Below, in pieces: positions 53,391 through 64,000 of a DNA stretch of 64,000 nt. The notes beneath the pieces were generated by a model that made no database searches, was not told where the DNA came from, and worked only from the letters and a program-made list of their open reading frames with translations. This DNA is from Paraphysomonas bandaiensis (lineage: Eukaryota > Chrysophyceae), in contig CBFFRP010000241.1 in NCBI GenBank assembly GCA_965644295.1, positions 62,001-126,000 on the forward strand, in the 5' to 3' direction. The translations under genes were made by a program, and so were the position numbers. The first letter of the stretch is position 1. Each line of letters starts with the position of its first letter.

Positions 53391-55008
53391 CATACATACA
53401 TACATACATACATACATACATACATACATACATACATACATACATACATACATACATACATACATACATACATACATACATACATACATACATACATACA
53501 TTCATACATACATACATACATACATACATACATACATACATACATACATACATACATACATACATACATACATACATACATACATACATACATACATACA
53601 TACATACATACATACATACATACATACATACATACATACATACATACATACATACATACATACATACATACATACATACATACATACATACATACATACA
53701 TACATACATACATACATACATACATACATACATACATACATACATACATACATACATACATACATACATACATACATACATACATACATACATACATACA
53801 TACATACATACATACATACATACATACATACATACATACATACATACATACATACATACATACATACATACATACATACATACATACATACATACATACA
53901 TACATACATACATACATACATACATACATACATACATACATACATACATACATACATACATACATACATACATACATACATACATACATACATACATACA
54001 TACATACATACATACATACATACATACATACATACATACATACATACATACATACATACATACATACATACATACATACATACATACATACATACATACA
54101 TACATACATACATACATACATACATACATACATACATACATACATACATACATACATACATACATACATACATACATACATACATACATACATACATACA
54201 TACATACATACATACATACATACATACATACATACATACATACATACATACATACATACATACATACATACATACATACATACATACATACGTACATGCA
54301 TACATACATACATACATACGTACATACATACATACATACATACATACATACATACATACATACATGCATACATACATACGTACATACATACATACATACA
54401 TACATACATACATACATACATACATACATACATACATACATACATACATGCATACATACATACATACATACATACATACATACGTACATACATACATGCA
54501 TACATACATACATACATACATACGTACATACATACATACATACATACATACATACATACATACATACATACGTACATGCATACATACATACATACATGCA
54601 TACATACATGCATACATACATACATACATACATACATACATACATACATACGTACATACATGCATGCATACATACATACATACATACATACATACATACA
54701 TACATACATACATACATACATACATACATACATACATACATACATACATACATACATACATACATACATACATACATACATACATACATACATACATACA
54801 TACATACATACATACATACATACATACATACATACATACATACATACATACATACATACATACATACATACATACATACATACATACATACATACATACA
54901 TACATACATACATACATACATACATACATACATACATACATACATACATACATACATACATACATACATACATACATACATACATACATACATACATACA
55001 TACATACA

Positions 55009-55037
<29 letters not shown>
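53391..55037. repeat. (CATA)n megasatellite-like array, ~1.65 kb
   Basis: The longest array in the window. From 53391 to ~54290 it is almost pure (one TTCATA change). From ~54290 to ~54670 it carries scattered CGTACATGCA, CATACG and CATGCA variants in a recurring arrangement. After that it is pure again to 55037, 76 bp before the next start codon. Confidence 0.98.
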
Positions 55038-55039
<2 letters not shown>

Positions 55040-55112
55040 CCAGCAGGCCATGCAATCATCACCATAACCTCGAGCTCACTGTACTCACAATTATCCTCCC
55101 CATCCCTTAACC

Positions 55113-57370
55113 ATGCTTATATTTCGTAGCTCATGGTGTATATTTTTGTTGGGTGTATTCATCGGTATATTTTTTTCTATTGTATGTGTATCTCTTATGG
55201 ATGACAAGCTCCTTCTAAGAGACTCCTACAATCCACCCCCCCACCCTCTTATATCCTCTCATACACTCTCTCAGAAGACACAAAGAGTAACACACTCATC
55301 TCTTATGAAACAGAATGAAAGTAGATTGCAACAGGAATTGTTTTCTCTCTCTGTCGGTCATTCTGAGGCTACTCCTCGTATATATTTGGATTGGCCAGTA
55401 GATGACCGTCTATTTACTCTAGAGAACTACAAGGTATATCTATTAATCTTAATAGTAGCCTCTTATGAGTTGTATATAAGGCACTTGAGACTCTGCTCAC
55501 AGTCTATCCGAACTCTGTTGTTCGAGTGATATTGCCAGCTCCTAATGACGCCTACTCTCATAAGATTGGAAATATGCTCTCTGCTAATCATTTTATAAAA
55601 TATAATCGTCGTAAGTATGATATACGAGTAGTACCTGTTGGTCGGATGCGTGGACGGAGCCTTCAGGCGGGAGAGGGATACTGGTCCAAGTGGTCGGAGC
55701 AGTGTTGTGCAAGTTGTAATGCTGCATGCAGAAGGGCAGATCATACGCAACCCTTTCACCTTCTCACCTACATACGTATAGCTAGACTGTGGCGGCTCGG
55801 AGGAATATTTGCAGACTTTTCTTTCTTTTTTCTTGCGCCCTTAGACTCGTCAGTGGTAGAAAATGGAGTATATATGAATCCATTATGCATAGATGAGGCC
55901 CATAGAGAGGACTGGCATCGACAACAGTCCAATAGCGAATGGAGATCCACAGAGTGCATAACTAGCACCCTCATGGTTTTCAATACCCCGCGTAGTGACG
56001 TTCTGGCTTGTGTACTGCGCCGATATGACGATCCCATTTTCTTACGGTGTTTAGAGGAAGATGACCGTTTTGAAGGAGCTCTTTGCGTGTCGGCCGCATT
56101 TTCTGGCTGCTTTGATCAGGAGGCTGTGACGAATGAATTGCTGAAAGGATCGGAGGGAGTGTTAGAGGATTTTGGTGGAGATGGTATTGCTGCTACCGGT
56201 GCGCTGTTCTCGTCTAACTGGTCAATACCTGCACACAAGAGAGTAGTTTGGATGGGGCAGGCGGCATGGACCGGCCATTGGACCCCTCTTCCTTTTCCCT
56301 CGAGGAGCCTCTTAGCCGCAATCACTGACCGCATCAATCTAACCCACATTCCTGTATATGAAGACGACCCCGCATGTCAAGTTACATGCAGCCGATTCTC
56401 TGAGCAAGTCCCTGTGCGACGATACAATGAGATACAGCACCTCTCCACTGGTACTGCCATGGAGAGATCTTCCTGTGCGCCTACTGTTATCGTCCCAGGC
56501 TTCTTGAAGAGTGCATCTACATTTTTATTCGGCGCAATAACTTCACACCCTCAGATATTGCCTCCCCTTAAGGGCTCTATGTTGAAGGAAACTTACTGCT
56601 ATCACCCTAATCCTCCGCGCAAGATCCTGCAGCGCACTTGGTGCTTTCCCTATATTGAACCTGGGGAGAACTTCCTAGGATCTGATGGAACTGTGGTGTA
56701 TGCTACAGAGCCATCCGTCCCGATGACTATTAGGAATGATAACCCCAATGTTAGAGTAGTATTTGCAATTCGTCACCCTGTGGACCGTGTCTATTCCAAC
56801 TACAAGTTTTCGTACGAGACTTTCAAGCAAAAAGGATCTGTGGATGAGGCTGTTATACCGGGATTGTTGCCTGGTTCGAAGTTTAGCATCTTACGTGAGA
56901 TGGTACTAAATGGTACTAGTGCAGAGGACCTAGTTAGTTACTATTACACCCAACCTTTCACAGAAGGGGGGGCTGTGGGTGCGCTATTCATGCATTCGAT
57001 TGTTCTCCCGGCCATTCTACACTACCAGCACGTCCTGGGCTCTGACCGAGTGATGGTGGTCAACGCAGAGGATTTATCGGTGAAGAATATGACGCGGGTA
57101 CGAGAAATCATGAATAGAGTTTATTCATTTATAGGAGTGTGTCCGTATGAGCTTCCAGACCAAACTACAAGATTAGAAAGTAAGGTGGTGTTGGAATCTT
57201 CGAAGGAAATGACGCAAGAGGGATATGCTAGATTGAATCGATTTTTCTCTCCTTTCAATGATGCTCTCGCCAAATATATTGGAATCAATGTTTCCCACTG
57301 GAGTAGGATGAAACCGTCATCGAGATTACCCCACGGTAATTTGTCACGTCTGTGGTTTGAGACTGATTGA
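55113..57370 (+). CDS. Golgi-type glycosyltransferase-sulfotransferase fusion protein
   Basis: Two exons, 55113-55433 and 55481-57370, with a 47-bp phase-0 intron; 736 aa. An N-terminal signal anchor (IFLLGVFIGIFFSIVCVSL) gives type II topology. Residues ~90-370 resemble DXD-type glycosyltransferases (GT32/A4GALT group): RIARLWRLGGIFADFSFFF occupies the DXD position, but reads D-F-S, lacking the second Asp. Residues ~420-720 are a sulfotransferase: the PAPS 5'-phosphosulfate loop GFLKSASTFLFGAI and the 3'-phosphate site FAIRHPVDRVYSNYKF are both present. Predicted to modify glycans or glycolipids in the Golgi using PAPS, and possibly UDP-sugar if the altered DXD still works. Acceptor unknown. 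Confidence 0.85.
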
Positions 57371-58453
57371 ATTGCCACAGAGATGTTATTTTAATAGATT
57401 CTTATAGATGTGTCGTTTGATGTAACTTGATTTTTCAAACTGTAGTAGAAAGTAAATAAACATTTTCAGATATATTTTGTGTGTAATGCATATACAGTAC
57501 ACGCCGCTGAGTTTGTATTTTACTGTGAATCGATAATTAAGCTGACTATACTTCTCCTCACACCAAATATATAAGGAGGAGAAATAAGAACCTCTATGCT
57601 CAATAAAGATATAATGAGCACATCAATATTAGCTCATATACACTGAACAAACACTACGACTAGTGGCTCTGTTTCTTACATATGGGTTTATGGTATATAG
57701 TTTATATCTTTATATATTTTGGGTACTTTGTGTATTTTATTGAAGTTCGATAGACGATAGTTTTGTATTGACTTCATTAACATCAATCGCTAGCCTCATA
57801 ATGTTTGCACTGTTATCGATCACAGTGACACTTATAACCGCGCCAGCAATCACATCGCCTGTATATATATACTATGGTGTAGTCCGTATGTCCGTATGGT
57901 ATGAGTCATAGTAACCTCGAAGTGTAAGTTTACTAATTGTGTTGGCATGTTAATGTCACAGAGCTACTCATCTGCGAGTATGCAGTTTGGTATAGGATCC
58001 TTCTCACTATGAACAGCTGCAGTGTGTATATATCACTCTGTAGCTATGAACTGCTGCATACATACAAGCAAATCTATGAGTTCATTCATGAGTTTTAGGC
58101 ATCAAATTGGGACAAACGGGTCGAGGGGCATCCGCATATTATGGAGAGTGCGTGTTTTTCTCAATATTATTTCATAAGATCATATAAATCGCAGATATTA
58201 TTGTAAACCAGAGATATTTTGTACACATGGTTGTGAATTTTGATCCTTGATATCCCGGAAATGGCATTTTGAGTCCAAACACAATCAAAATTCTCTGGAT
58301 TTTTACGAACAGATATGATTAAAATCCAAATGAATGGATGAAAATTTAGGGCTTTTTATGTTCTCCACAGAGTCACTTAAACAGAGTTGAGTCACTTAAC
58401 TCTTGCTGGCAGTCCTTCATATACATACATACCCACATAACACACTCATTAAG
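57371..58453. other. Intergenic
   Basis: About 1.1 kb between two plus-strand genes. Nothing recognised. CATATACATACATACCCACA immediately precedes the next ATG. Confidence 0.55.
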
Positions 58454-59479
58454 ATGCATAGCAGAAGAATCACATCATATAACATCTTAAGTTCACATTT
58501 ATCAGATCCCAGTTATTTTACACACTGTAATTCATCATATTTAAACCCCAATTATCGCTTTCAACTCATATGTAAGAAGCTCGACAGAGAGACTGCCTTA
58601 AACTCCATCATATGTCTACAAGAAGTCAGTATTCAATGGGCAGGAATGTTTCATGCATATTTTTCAAGTCGACAATATCATTTTATTACAGCATTGTATG
58701 GTGGGAAGCATAGCGGCTATATGGGGGTTGCTATCGCTGTACCGTTACATGCATATGATCTTATCAATGTCGATATTACTCGTATAGCTGATACAAAGAA
58801 AATGTTATCTACACCAATTCAAAGTTTTATATGGAAATTATTCAATCCAATTATGAGTTTTATTGGAAATCTTATTGGATTGAAATCAAACCCATCGCCA
58901 TGGGAAGTATCTCAAGATCGGAAGAATCAGATGATCTGTGCTCAGGTCAAATGCAAGGATAGTGGTGAATCCTTCTTTGTAGGAAACTATCACATGCCTT
59001 GTGTTTTTAAGATCCCTCAAGTGATGACCATTCACTGCAGTCTTGCAGCTCAACATTTGCAGCGACTAGCTGGGTCATCTCCCTATATTCTTGCCGGTGA
59101 TTTTAACATCAAACCAACCTCTACAATGTACCAGTTGCTTACGCAGGGACAAGCCGAGGTAAATTCGACTGGGAAAAATCCAGATGTACCGGATGTATTA
59201 CCCGGAGACAGCTGGCGGGCAGAGGTACAACCCATGCGTAGTGCCTATATGGAAGCTACAGGGAAGGAGCCGGATTTCACAAACAATGCTCGTATCCGGG
59301 ATGATGAGCCATTCATCGATACTCTCGATTATATTTTCCTGTCCGACCAGTGGAGTGTAAAATCTGTTGAGCAACTTCCTCATAGAGATAACATTCAAGG
59401 CCCACTACCCAATGGAACGGAGCCCTCAGATCATATTCTAATAGCTACTGACTTAGTCCTGGATGCCCAGAAAGACTAG
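58454..59479 (+). CDS. Endonuclease/exonuclease/phosphatase (CCR4/ANGEL-like) protein
   Basis: Intronless, 341 aa from ATG 58454 (an in-frame start at 58403 would add 17 residues but lies in the CATA-rich leader). EEP-fold motifs appear in order: ITSYNILSSHL, IICLQEVS, VGNYHMPC, LAGDFNIKP, TLDYIFLSD and SDHILIATDL, covering the metal-binding Asn, Glu, Asp/Asn, Asp and His residues. The start (SYNIL, then NPNYRFQLICKKL) is close to CCR4/nocturnin/ANGEL-type phosphodiesterases that act on RNA 3' ends, though other EEP substrates (phosphoinositides, 2'-5' bonds) are possible. No targeting signal seen; probably cytosolic or nuclear. Confidence 0.88.
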   Translation: MHSRRITSYNILSSHLSDPSYFTHCNSSYLNPNYRFQLICKKLDRETALNSIICLQEVSIQWAGMFHAYFSSRQYHFITALYGGKHSGYMGVAIAVPLHAYDLINVDITRIADTKKMLSTPIQSFIWKLFNPIMSFIGNLIGLKSNPSPWEVSQDRKNQMICAQVKCKDSGESFFVGNYHMPCVFKIPQVMTIHCSLAAQHLQRLAGSSPYILAGDFNIKPTSTMYQLLTQGQAEVNSTGKNPDVPDVLPGDSWRAEVQPMRSAYMEATGKEPDFTNNARIRDDEPFIDTLDYIFLSDQWSVKSVEQLPHRDNIQGPLPNGTEPSDHILIATDLVLDAQKD

Positions 59480-59605
59480 CTTATGATAGACATGATACAT
59501 CTTTAATACTGTGTTTGAATATTTAAAATCAGGCTACTTGGTTAGAGTGTTTGCAATCTCAAGAGAGTCAAATGCAGCTAAAAAAGTAAATATGATGTTA
59601 CAAAA

Positions 59606-59700
59606 CTCTCCCTCTACAAAGTCGGACTCGCCCCTCTTCGTGGTGTTCTTGGAGATAAGTACCGGAGATATTTCTCCGGGAAACTAACGTGAGCCGCAAA
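59606..59700 (-). repeat. Structured dispersed repeat, copy E (3' end only)
   Basis: Minus strand: GTTAGTTTCCCGGAGAAATA then TCTCCGGTACTTATC, followed by GAACACCACGAAGAGGGGCG and AGTCCGACTTTGTAG. Only the 3' hairpin region is present. Confidence 0.75.
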
Positions 59701-60074
59701 TATACTCAGTAGTAGAGACAGTTTGTAATGCAATAAATTCTTCTAATACAACTATTATTGTGACTTTTTTATTTTGTTTACTACAATAAATTAATCTTTG
59801 AATGCATAGATATGAAACTTTTTACCGTGATTAGGTAGTACCCCGACTTGTATCCGTCAGCTATGTCTCGTGTCTCGAAATGTGAAGATTCTATCTGCAG
59901 CTTTGAATTGAGAGGGAGTATTGAGTGTTGACTTTTGCTGCTGGTATACAATTAAAAGCTATATTTTAACATATTCGAATTATAACCGTTAGTTTAAGAA
60001 TAAGCAGTGGTTAATGGTTAACAGTAGTACACATGAATAATTTATGAATATATGAATTTAGTTAGCGAAACTGA
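59701..60074. other. AT-rich spacer between repeat copies
   Basis: Nothing recognised. Confidence 0.5.
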
Positions 60075-60612
60075 AATATATTGAAAGTCTTATTATTAGC
60101 AATAGGCGTTAAGAATCAGCCCCAGTTTAAGTAGCTCTAGATAGACGTCTACCTGTTACTACTGTAACTAGTACAAACTATATTATCCTACTATATAGAG
60201 CTACGAAAGCTGCTTGTGCGTCGCCGCAAGCACCAAGGTGCAACCACATCCGCTCTATCGCTCAAAGCAAACGCAGTGAGCAAGCAGAATGTTGAGTCCT
60301 TAAGGTGAACATCCCGGATGCTTGACTTCAGCAGGCAGCCCAATACCCCGGTTACCCTTCAGGTGGGCCCTGTCCCGAATGCCCTTGAGGTGGTCCCATT
60401 TCCGGATGCCTGTTTATTTGTCAGGGCCCAAAGACGTCTACACAAGTGACACTTATTGGTGTCCCTTGTACCACACAAGCATTCGGCTATGAGTGGGCAG
60501 AACATTATCTGCTGACTATGTTTGCGGCTCACGTTAGTTTCCCGGAGAAATATATCCGGTACTTATCCCCCAGAACACCACGAAAAGGTGCGAGTCCAAC
60601 TTTGTTGAGGAA
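60075..60612 (+). repeat. Structured dispersed repeat, copy B
   Basis: Full-length partner of copy A from ATTGAAAGTCTTATTATTAGCA to GGTGCGAGTCCAACTTTG. It has an ~50-bp insertion after the core (CCGCTCTATCGCTCAAAGCA...) and a duplicated CCCGGATGCC-type unit relative to copy A. The stems listed for copy A are kept. Confidence 0.8.
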
Positions 60613-61028
60613 AACTGAAATACTTTGGCTGTATAAGATCTGATAATATTGATTGGTAGTTGAGAGAATATAAAGTATAAATGTAGCTAATATCAATGTA
60701 TGATGAGAGATGTTGATTATTGATTAGAAGTTTACTAATTGAATATTGTGTGAGTTCAAGTTTAATTGCTAAAGCTATTTCACCATCCAAATATGTCAGA
60801 TGTGGATACAGTATTTTATTGTTCAACTTTAAGTAGAAGGAAGACACAATAGAGGAAAAATTATTATTCATGCATTGAGCAGTCACGTTTAGCACGATAT
60901 CAATGTTGCACATCGTAAAAACTGCAGTGTCTTACAAAAACTGACAATACATTCTTTGCGCACTCATCAGTTGAGGATTATTACTCGTAATAACGATTCC
61001 AAATTTAATAATCTCACAGTCCACGCTC
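60613..61028. other. Intergenic
   Basis: Spacer before the 3' end of the cytidylyltransferase gene. No gene seen. Confidence 0.5.
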
Positions 61029-63099
61029 TTACTTGCTTTTCTTAGAGCTCATATCAACGGAAGCTGCGACAGTGGCAGCCGGCCCCGACAGTTTAGCACC
61101 CTTCCTCTTCTCGAGCCCGCTGGTAGCGGGAAAGGTGTCCTCAGTTGATACATTTTCAGGTCCACTCTTGCCAACTTCACCGTACAGGTTATCGTAGTAC
61201 TGATCCTCCTGCACCTTTTTCTTGGCAAATCTATAGCATCATACCATATTAATCACGTTGGGTGATATATCGCTTCGCTAAAACTTACTTCTCCTTGTAT
61301 CGTTGCCTCTGAGCATGGATTCGGTCCACTATTACCGGGGCAGTCAGCTCATTGGCTGAAGGGACCACATGTAAGATACCCATTTCCCTAGGCAGCGCGT
61401 ACGGATCTCTCTGATATGGGTACATGGGAGGTGCCAGAGTTGTACCAGGGGTGCGGTACTCCTCGTCAACAGGGTCCCATCGTTCCCCCTATGTATCATA
61501 CATCAGACGGTGTTAAGAGACCAACAAATACATTATCTACATATTATTGAAAACAAGGGGCATTTACCTCAGGTTGGACTGTTCCACGCACCACAGCAAC
61601 GATGCGCAGACTAGCCAGCATCATTTTCGACACGACGTAGGGTGCATCCAACAGGACATCGTCCACATACTTACATCCCAGTACAGAGAGAGATCGCTCG
61701 TGCATGTTCATGAGAGGGTAGTTGAGACCACGGTGGCTATTAACAACAGCATCGCTGTGTACCCCGGCAATGACGTAGTCCCCATATCTGAACACAGTCA
61801 TATACCAAATCGATTACTACACTTTACTCACTTTCTGGCCTTCTCCAACAGAGCAACATGACCCGAGTGAAACATGTCCCACGACCCAGCAACATACACT
61901 ACCCTGGCGTTGGGACCCGGAGCCTGCACTCCCGCCCCAAATAAACGAATGATATGGGAAGTCGTTAGAAAGTCCGACTTTCGGTCAAATCCAGGGGTAA
62001 GGTCGCTTTCCGTATCAGCATTACGAATTGCAAGTTGTTTCGTCACATCCTCGGCATCATCCAGATTTTCACTGCAAGTACCGTGAGAGAGTTACTACAA
62101 TACGTGATTTGGTACCTGAAAGAAGAAGAGTGATGAGACCGAGTCATCAGTAGCATGCGGCCCACTATGTCGGTGGTAGAGATGCCCTCCGTACGTGGGA
62201 TTGTCAGGTATTTGCCTTGAGAACGAAATAATGAGGTTAGCGGCATGACAGGAAGTCTACACTCACCCATTTTCTGCGCGCTTTCGTATACATCTTTCCC
62301 ATCCACGATACATGGATCGTCACCGTGAACCACATAGTCAATATTATACTCCTTTATGACCCATCGTAGGTACTCGTCGTTCATGATGTACGGTACACCC
62401 GGTACAACCTCATCAACGAACTTGCACCCTTCCACACACTGCAAACGCTCTTGATCGTTCATCACTGGAGCACCTTTGCATTGGGTGATGGTTTCGTCGC
62501 TATTTACACCTACAATCAGTTTGGTGCCAAGTGCTCTTCCTTTACGAAAAGCATTCATATGCCCATAGTGCATCATATCGAAGGCCCCATCCATCCATAT
62601 TCTAATCTCCTTTCCCTCATTTATATTATGCAGATCAGATGATTCTAAAGTCAGTAACTTTTCTTCCAAATCTCTTACAATTTGTTGAGCCTAGACAACA
62701 ATAATTATACATACACGCATGATGCCGACACTGAGATTTTCTTCACAATCTATACGTTAGTTAGCCTAGTCAACACTAGCACACTAGCACTTCACTATGA
62801 TACGCTCATGGAATGGGCGTATGATACACAACACTCACCTTATTGAGTTTACTCTCCAACTCTTTCCTGTTCCGTAAATGCTTTCGACCCAACCAGTACC
62901 AGTAACTGAATAGAGTTAAAACAATCGCACTGCATGATAGAAGGAATTGTTCTGCATCCGGAGTATGATTTTCAGGGACGCCGATGGTTGTTAATACAGT
63001 TGCGATGGTCTGAACACACAGAGTTGTGAAGGGGCTCTCTAATACACGATCGACTAGTCTATCCACCACCCCCCATGGGATGTAACTCAGTATATTCAT
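61029..63099 (-). CDS. PCYT2: Ethanolamine-phosphate cytidylyltransferase with N-terminal membrane anchor
   Basis: Seven exons with consistent phases: 63099-62839, 62690-62267, 62215-62116, 62071-61832, 61787-61568, 61488-61289, 61230-61029; 548 aa. Two cytidylyltransferase domains: the first has WMDGAFDMMHYGHMNAFRKG and RTEGISTTDIVGRML, the second has AGSWDMFHSGHVALLEKARK. This tandem arrangement is diagnostic of ECT, which makes CDP-ethanolamine from CTP and phosphoethanolamine in the Kennedy pathway. The extra N-terminal ~90 residues contain a hydrophobic span (FLLSCSAIVLTLFSYWYWLG) followed by a basic coiled segment, suggesting ER or mitochondrial outer-membrane anchoring as in algal and plant enzymes. 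A Lys-rich tail ends the protein. Confidence 0.94.
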
Positions 63100-64000
63100 A
63101 GGTAAACTATAGAAGGGAATGGTTAGTTGATCATTGTTAGAAGGGTTGAGATTGAGAGCGAGGGAGGGAGATGGTTAAGATGAGCGATGCTTGATAGACA
63201 CATACATACATACATGCTGCTGTACACTGTACTGGAGATCTGTATGGTACACGATACGTATATAGAGCAGTACAGTAGCTATGCATACATACATATGTTA
63301 TCTACTGATACATACAGCCAACAGTACATACATACATACAGCAGTACATTACGTACACACATACATGCAGACATACATCCAATAGCATTTAGAAAACACG
63401 GGTTTATGTCCTACTTTTCAGTGTTAAATACCATATTTCTCAAAATCTTCAAGATTTTTTGAAATTTCTAGAGTATTTCAACAATTTTCGGTGGTTTTGT
63501 ACCACTATGCTCAACTGCTGTATCCACTGCAGGATATGATGAGGAGATTCTTATAGTTGCAATGCAGTCAACTCGTAATTGCAAGCAACTATTAGTGACA
63601 GTGAAATTGAGATTGACGGAGACTTGTGGTGTTACTTCTTATGTACCTGCGATCACTGGGAAGCTGTTAATGTATGGATATATACGTAAGAGTCTCATGA
63701 CATGGAACACCACTAATGCATGTGTATGAACAGAGCACACACTAATATATGAGTGCAATAGCACTGCAATACGTCACAAGGACTCATAGAACATGAGGAA
63801 ATGGTAGACTATAAGCTCCATGAGGGGTGGGAGTGTCTCGTTACAGCACCTGTACGGATTTATCATATACATCATCGCACTTTGTAGTTTTTCCCAACTC
63901 AGCAATCCGTAAGATGCTTTAAAGTATTCCGGGCGATCTATTCTGCAAGATATAATGCTCTTCCCAAGCAGCTCACAGTCAAGGCTGTGTACCGGTTGCT
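63100..64000. other. Upstream region of the cytidylyltransferase gene and right edge
   Basis: Contains short CATACATACA runs near 63200-63380. No gene is supported to the window end. Confidence 0.55.

Noticed and set aside
53188-55110. 640-residue open frame across the largest array
   Set aside because: Same satellite artefact; the real gene to its right starts at 55113 with a signal anchor.

Overview
The window is nuclear DNA of a unicellular eukaryote. Genes carry many short GT-AG introns (mostly 44-70 bp), are AT-rich and encode eukaryotic membrane, lipid and Golgi proteins. The family mix (FG-GAP type I membrane protein, Crinkler-like coiled-coil kinase, LMBR1 protein with PH domains, chromovirus, PIF/Harbinger and Tc1/mariner elements, relics resembling a Polinton-like virus) suggests a stramenopile/SAR-type protist. 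No rRNA or organelle gene fixes the lineage, so this is inference.

Layout. 1-2797 (-): integrin-like FG-GAP membrane protein running off the left edge. 4.4-4.8 kb: copy A of a structured dispersed repeat (other copies near 12.4, 20.5, 59.6 and 60.1 kb). 5.5-6.1 kb (-): secreted or ER FKBP. 7.04-10.50 kb: complete Tc1/mariner element with 199-bp inverted repeats and two convergent genes, a DD34E transposase and a 520-aa passenger of unknown function. 10.7-15.5 kb: an unknown gene followed by debris of a virus-like element (HNH endonuclease, adenain-type protease, packed small ORFs, fibre-like domain). 16.4-29.4 kb is the best-preserved gene block: an 8-exon Wntless/TMEM181-like 7TM protein fused to a class 3 lipase, a patatin-like phospholipase, a 15-exon LMBR1 protein with two PH domains, and a DysF-PH protein. 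Several of these point to lipid or membrane handling, but nothing shows they act together.

29.4-45.1 kb is a transposon graveyard holding one host gene, an ankyrin-RING E3 ligase. It contains two partial Ty1/copia elements in inside-out order, a third copia fragment, a solo LTR, a PIF/Harbinger element, 860-bp inverted arms, a long palindrome and a second Tc1-type transposon. 45.8-53.1 kb is a Crinkler-like gene split by a very young Ty3 chromovirus with identical LTRs. 53.4-55.0 kb is a 1.6-kb (CATA)n array.

55.1-63.1 kb holds a glycosyltransferase-sulfotransferase fusion, an endonuclease/exonuclease/phosphatase protein and a membrane-anchored ethanolamine-phosphate cytidylyltransferase.

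A recurring feature is the 4-bp satellite (CATA/TATG)n, found at six places, mostly within a few hundred bases of a start codon or inside a first intron. All long open frames through it (IHTY or MYVC repeats) are artefacts of its period.
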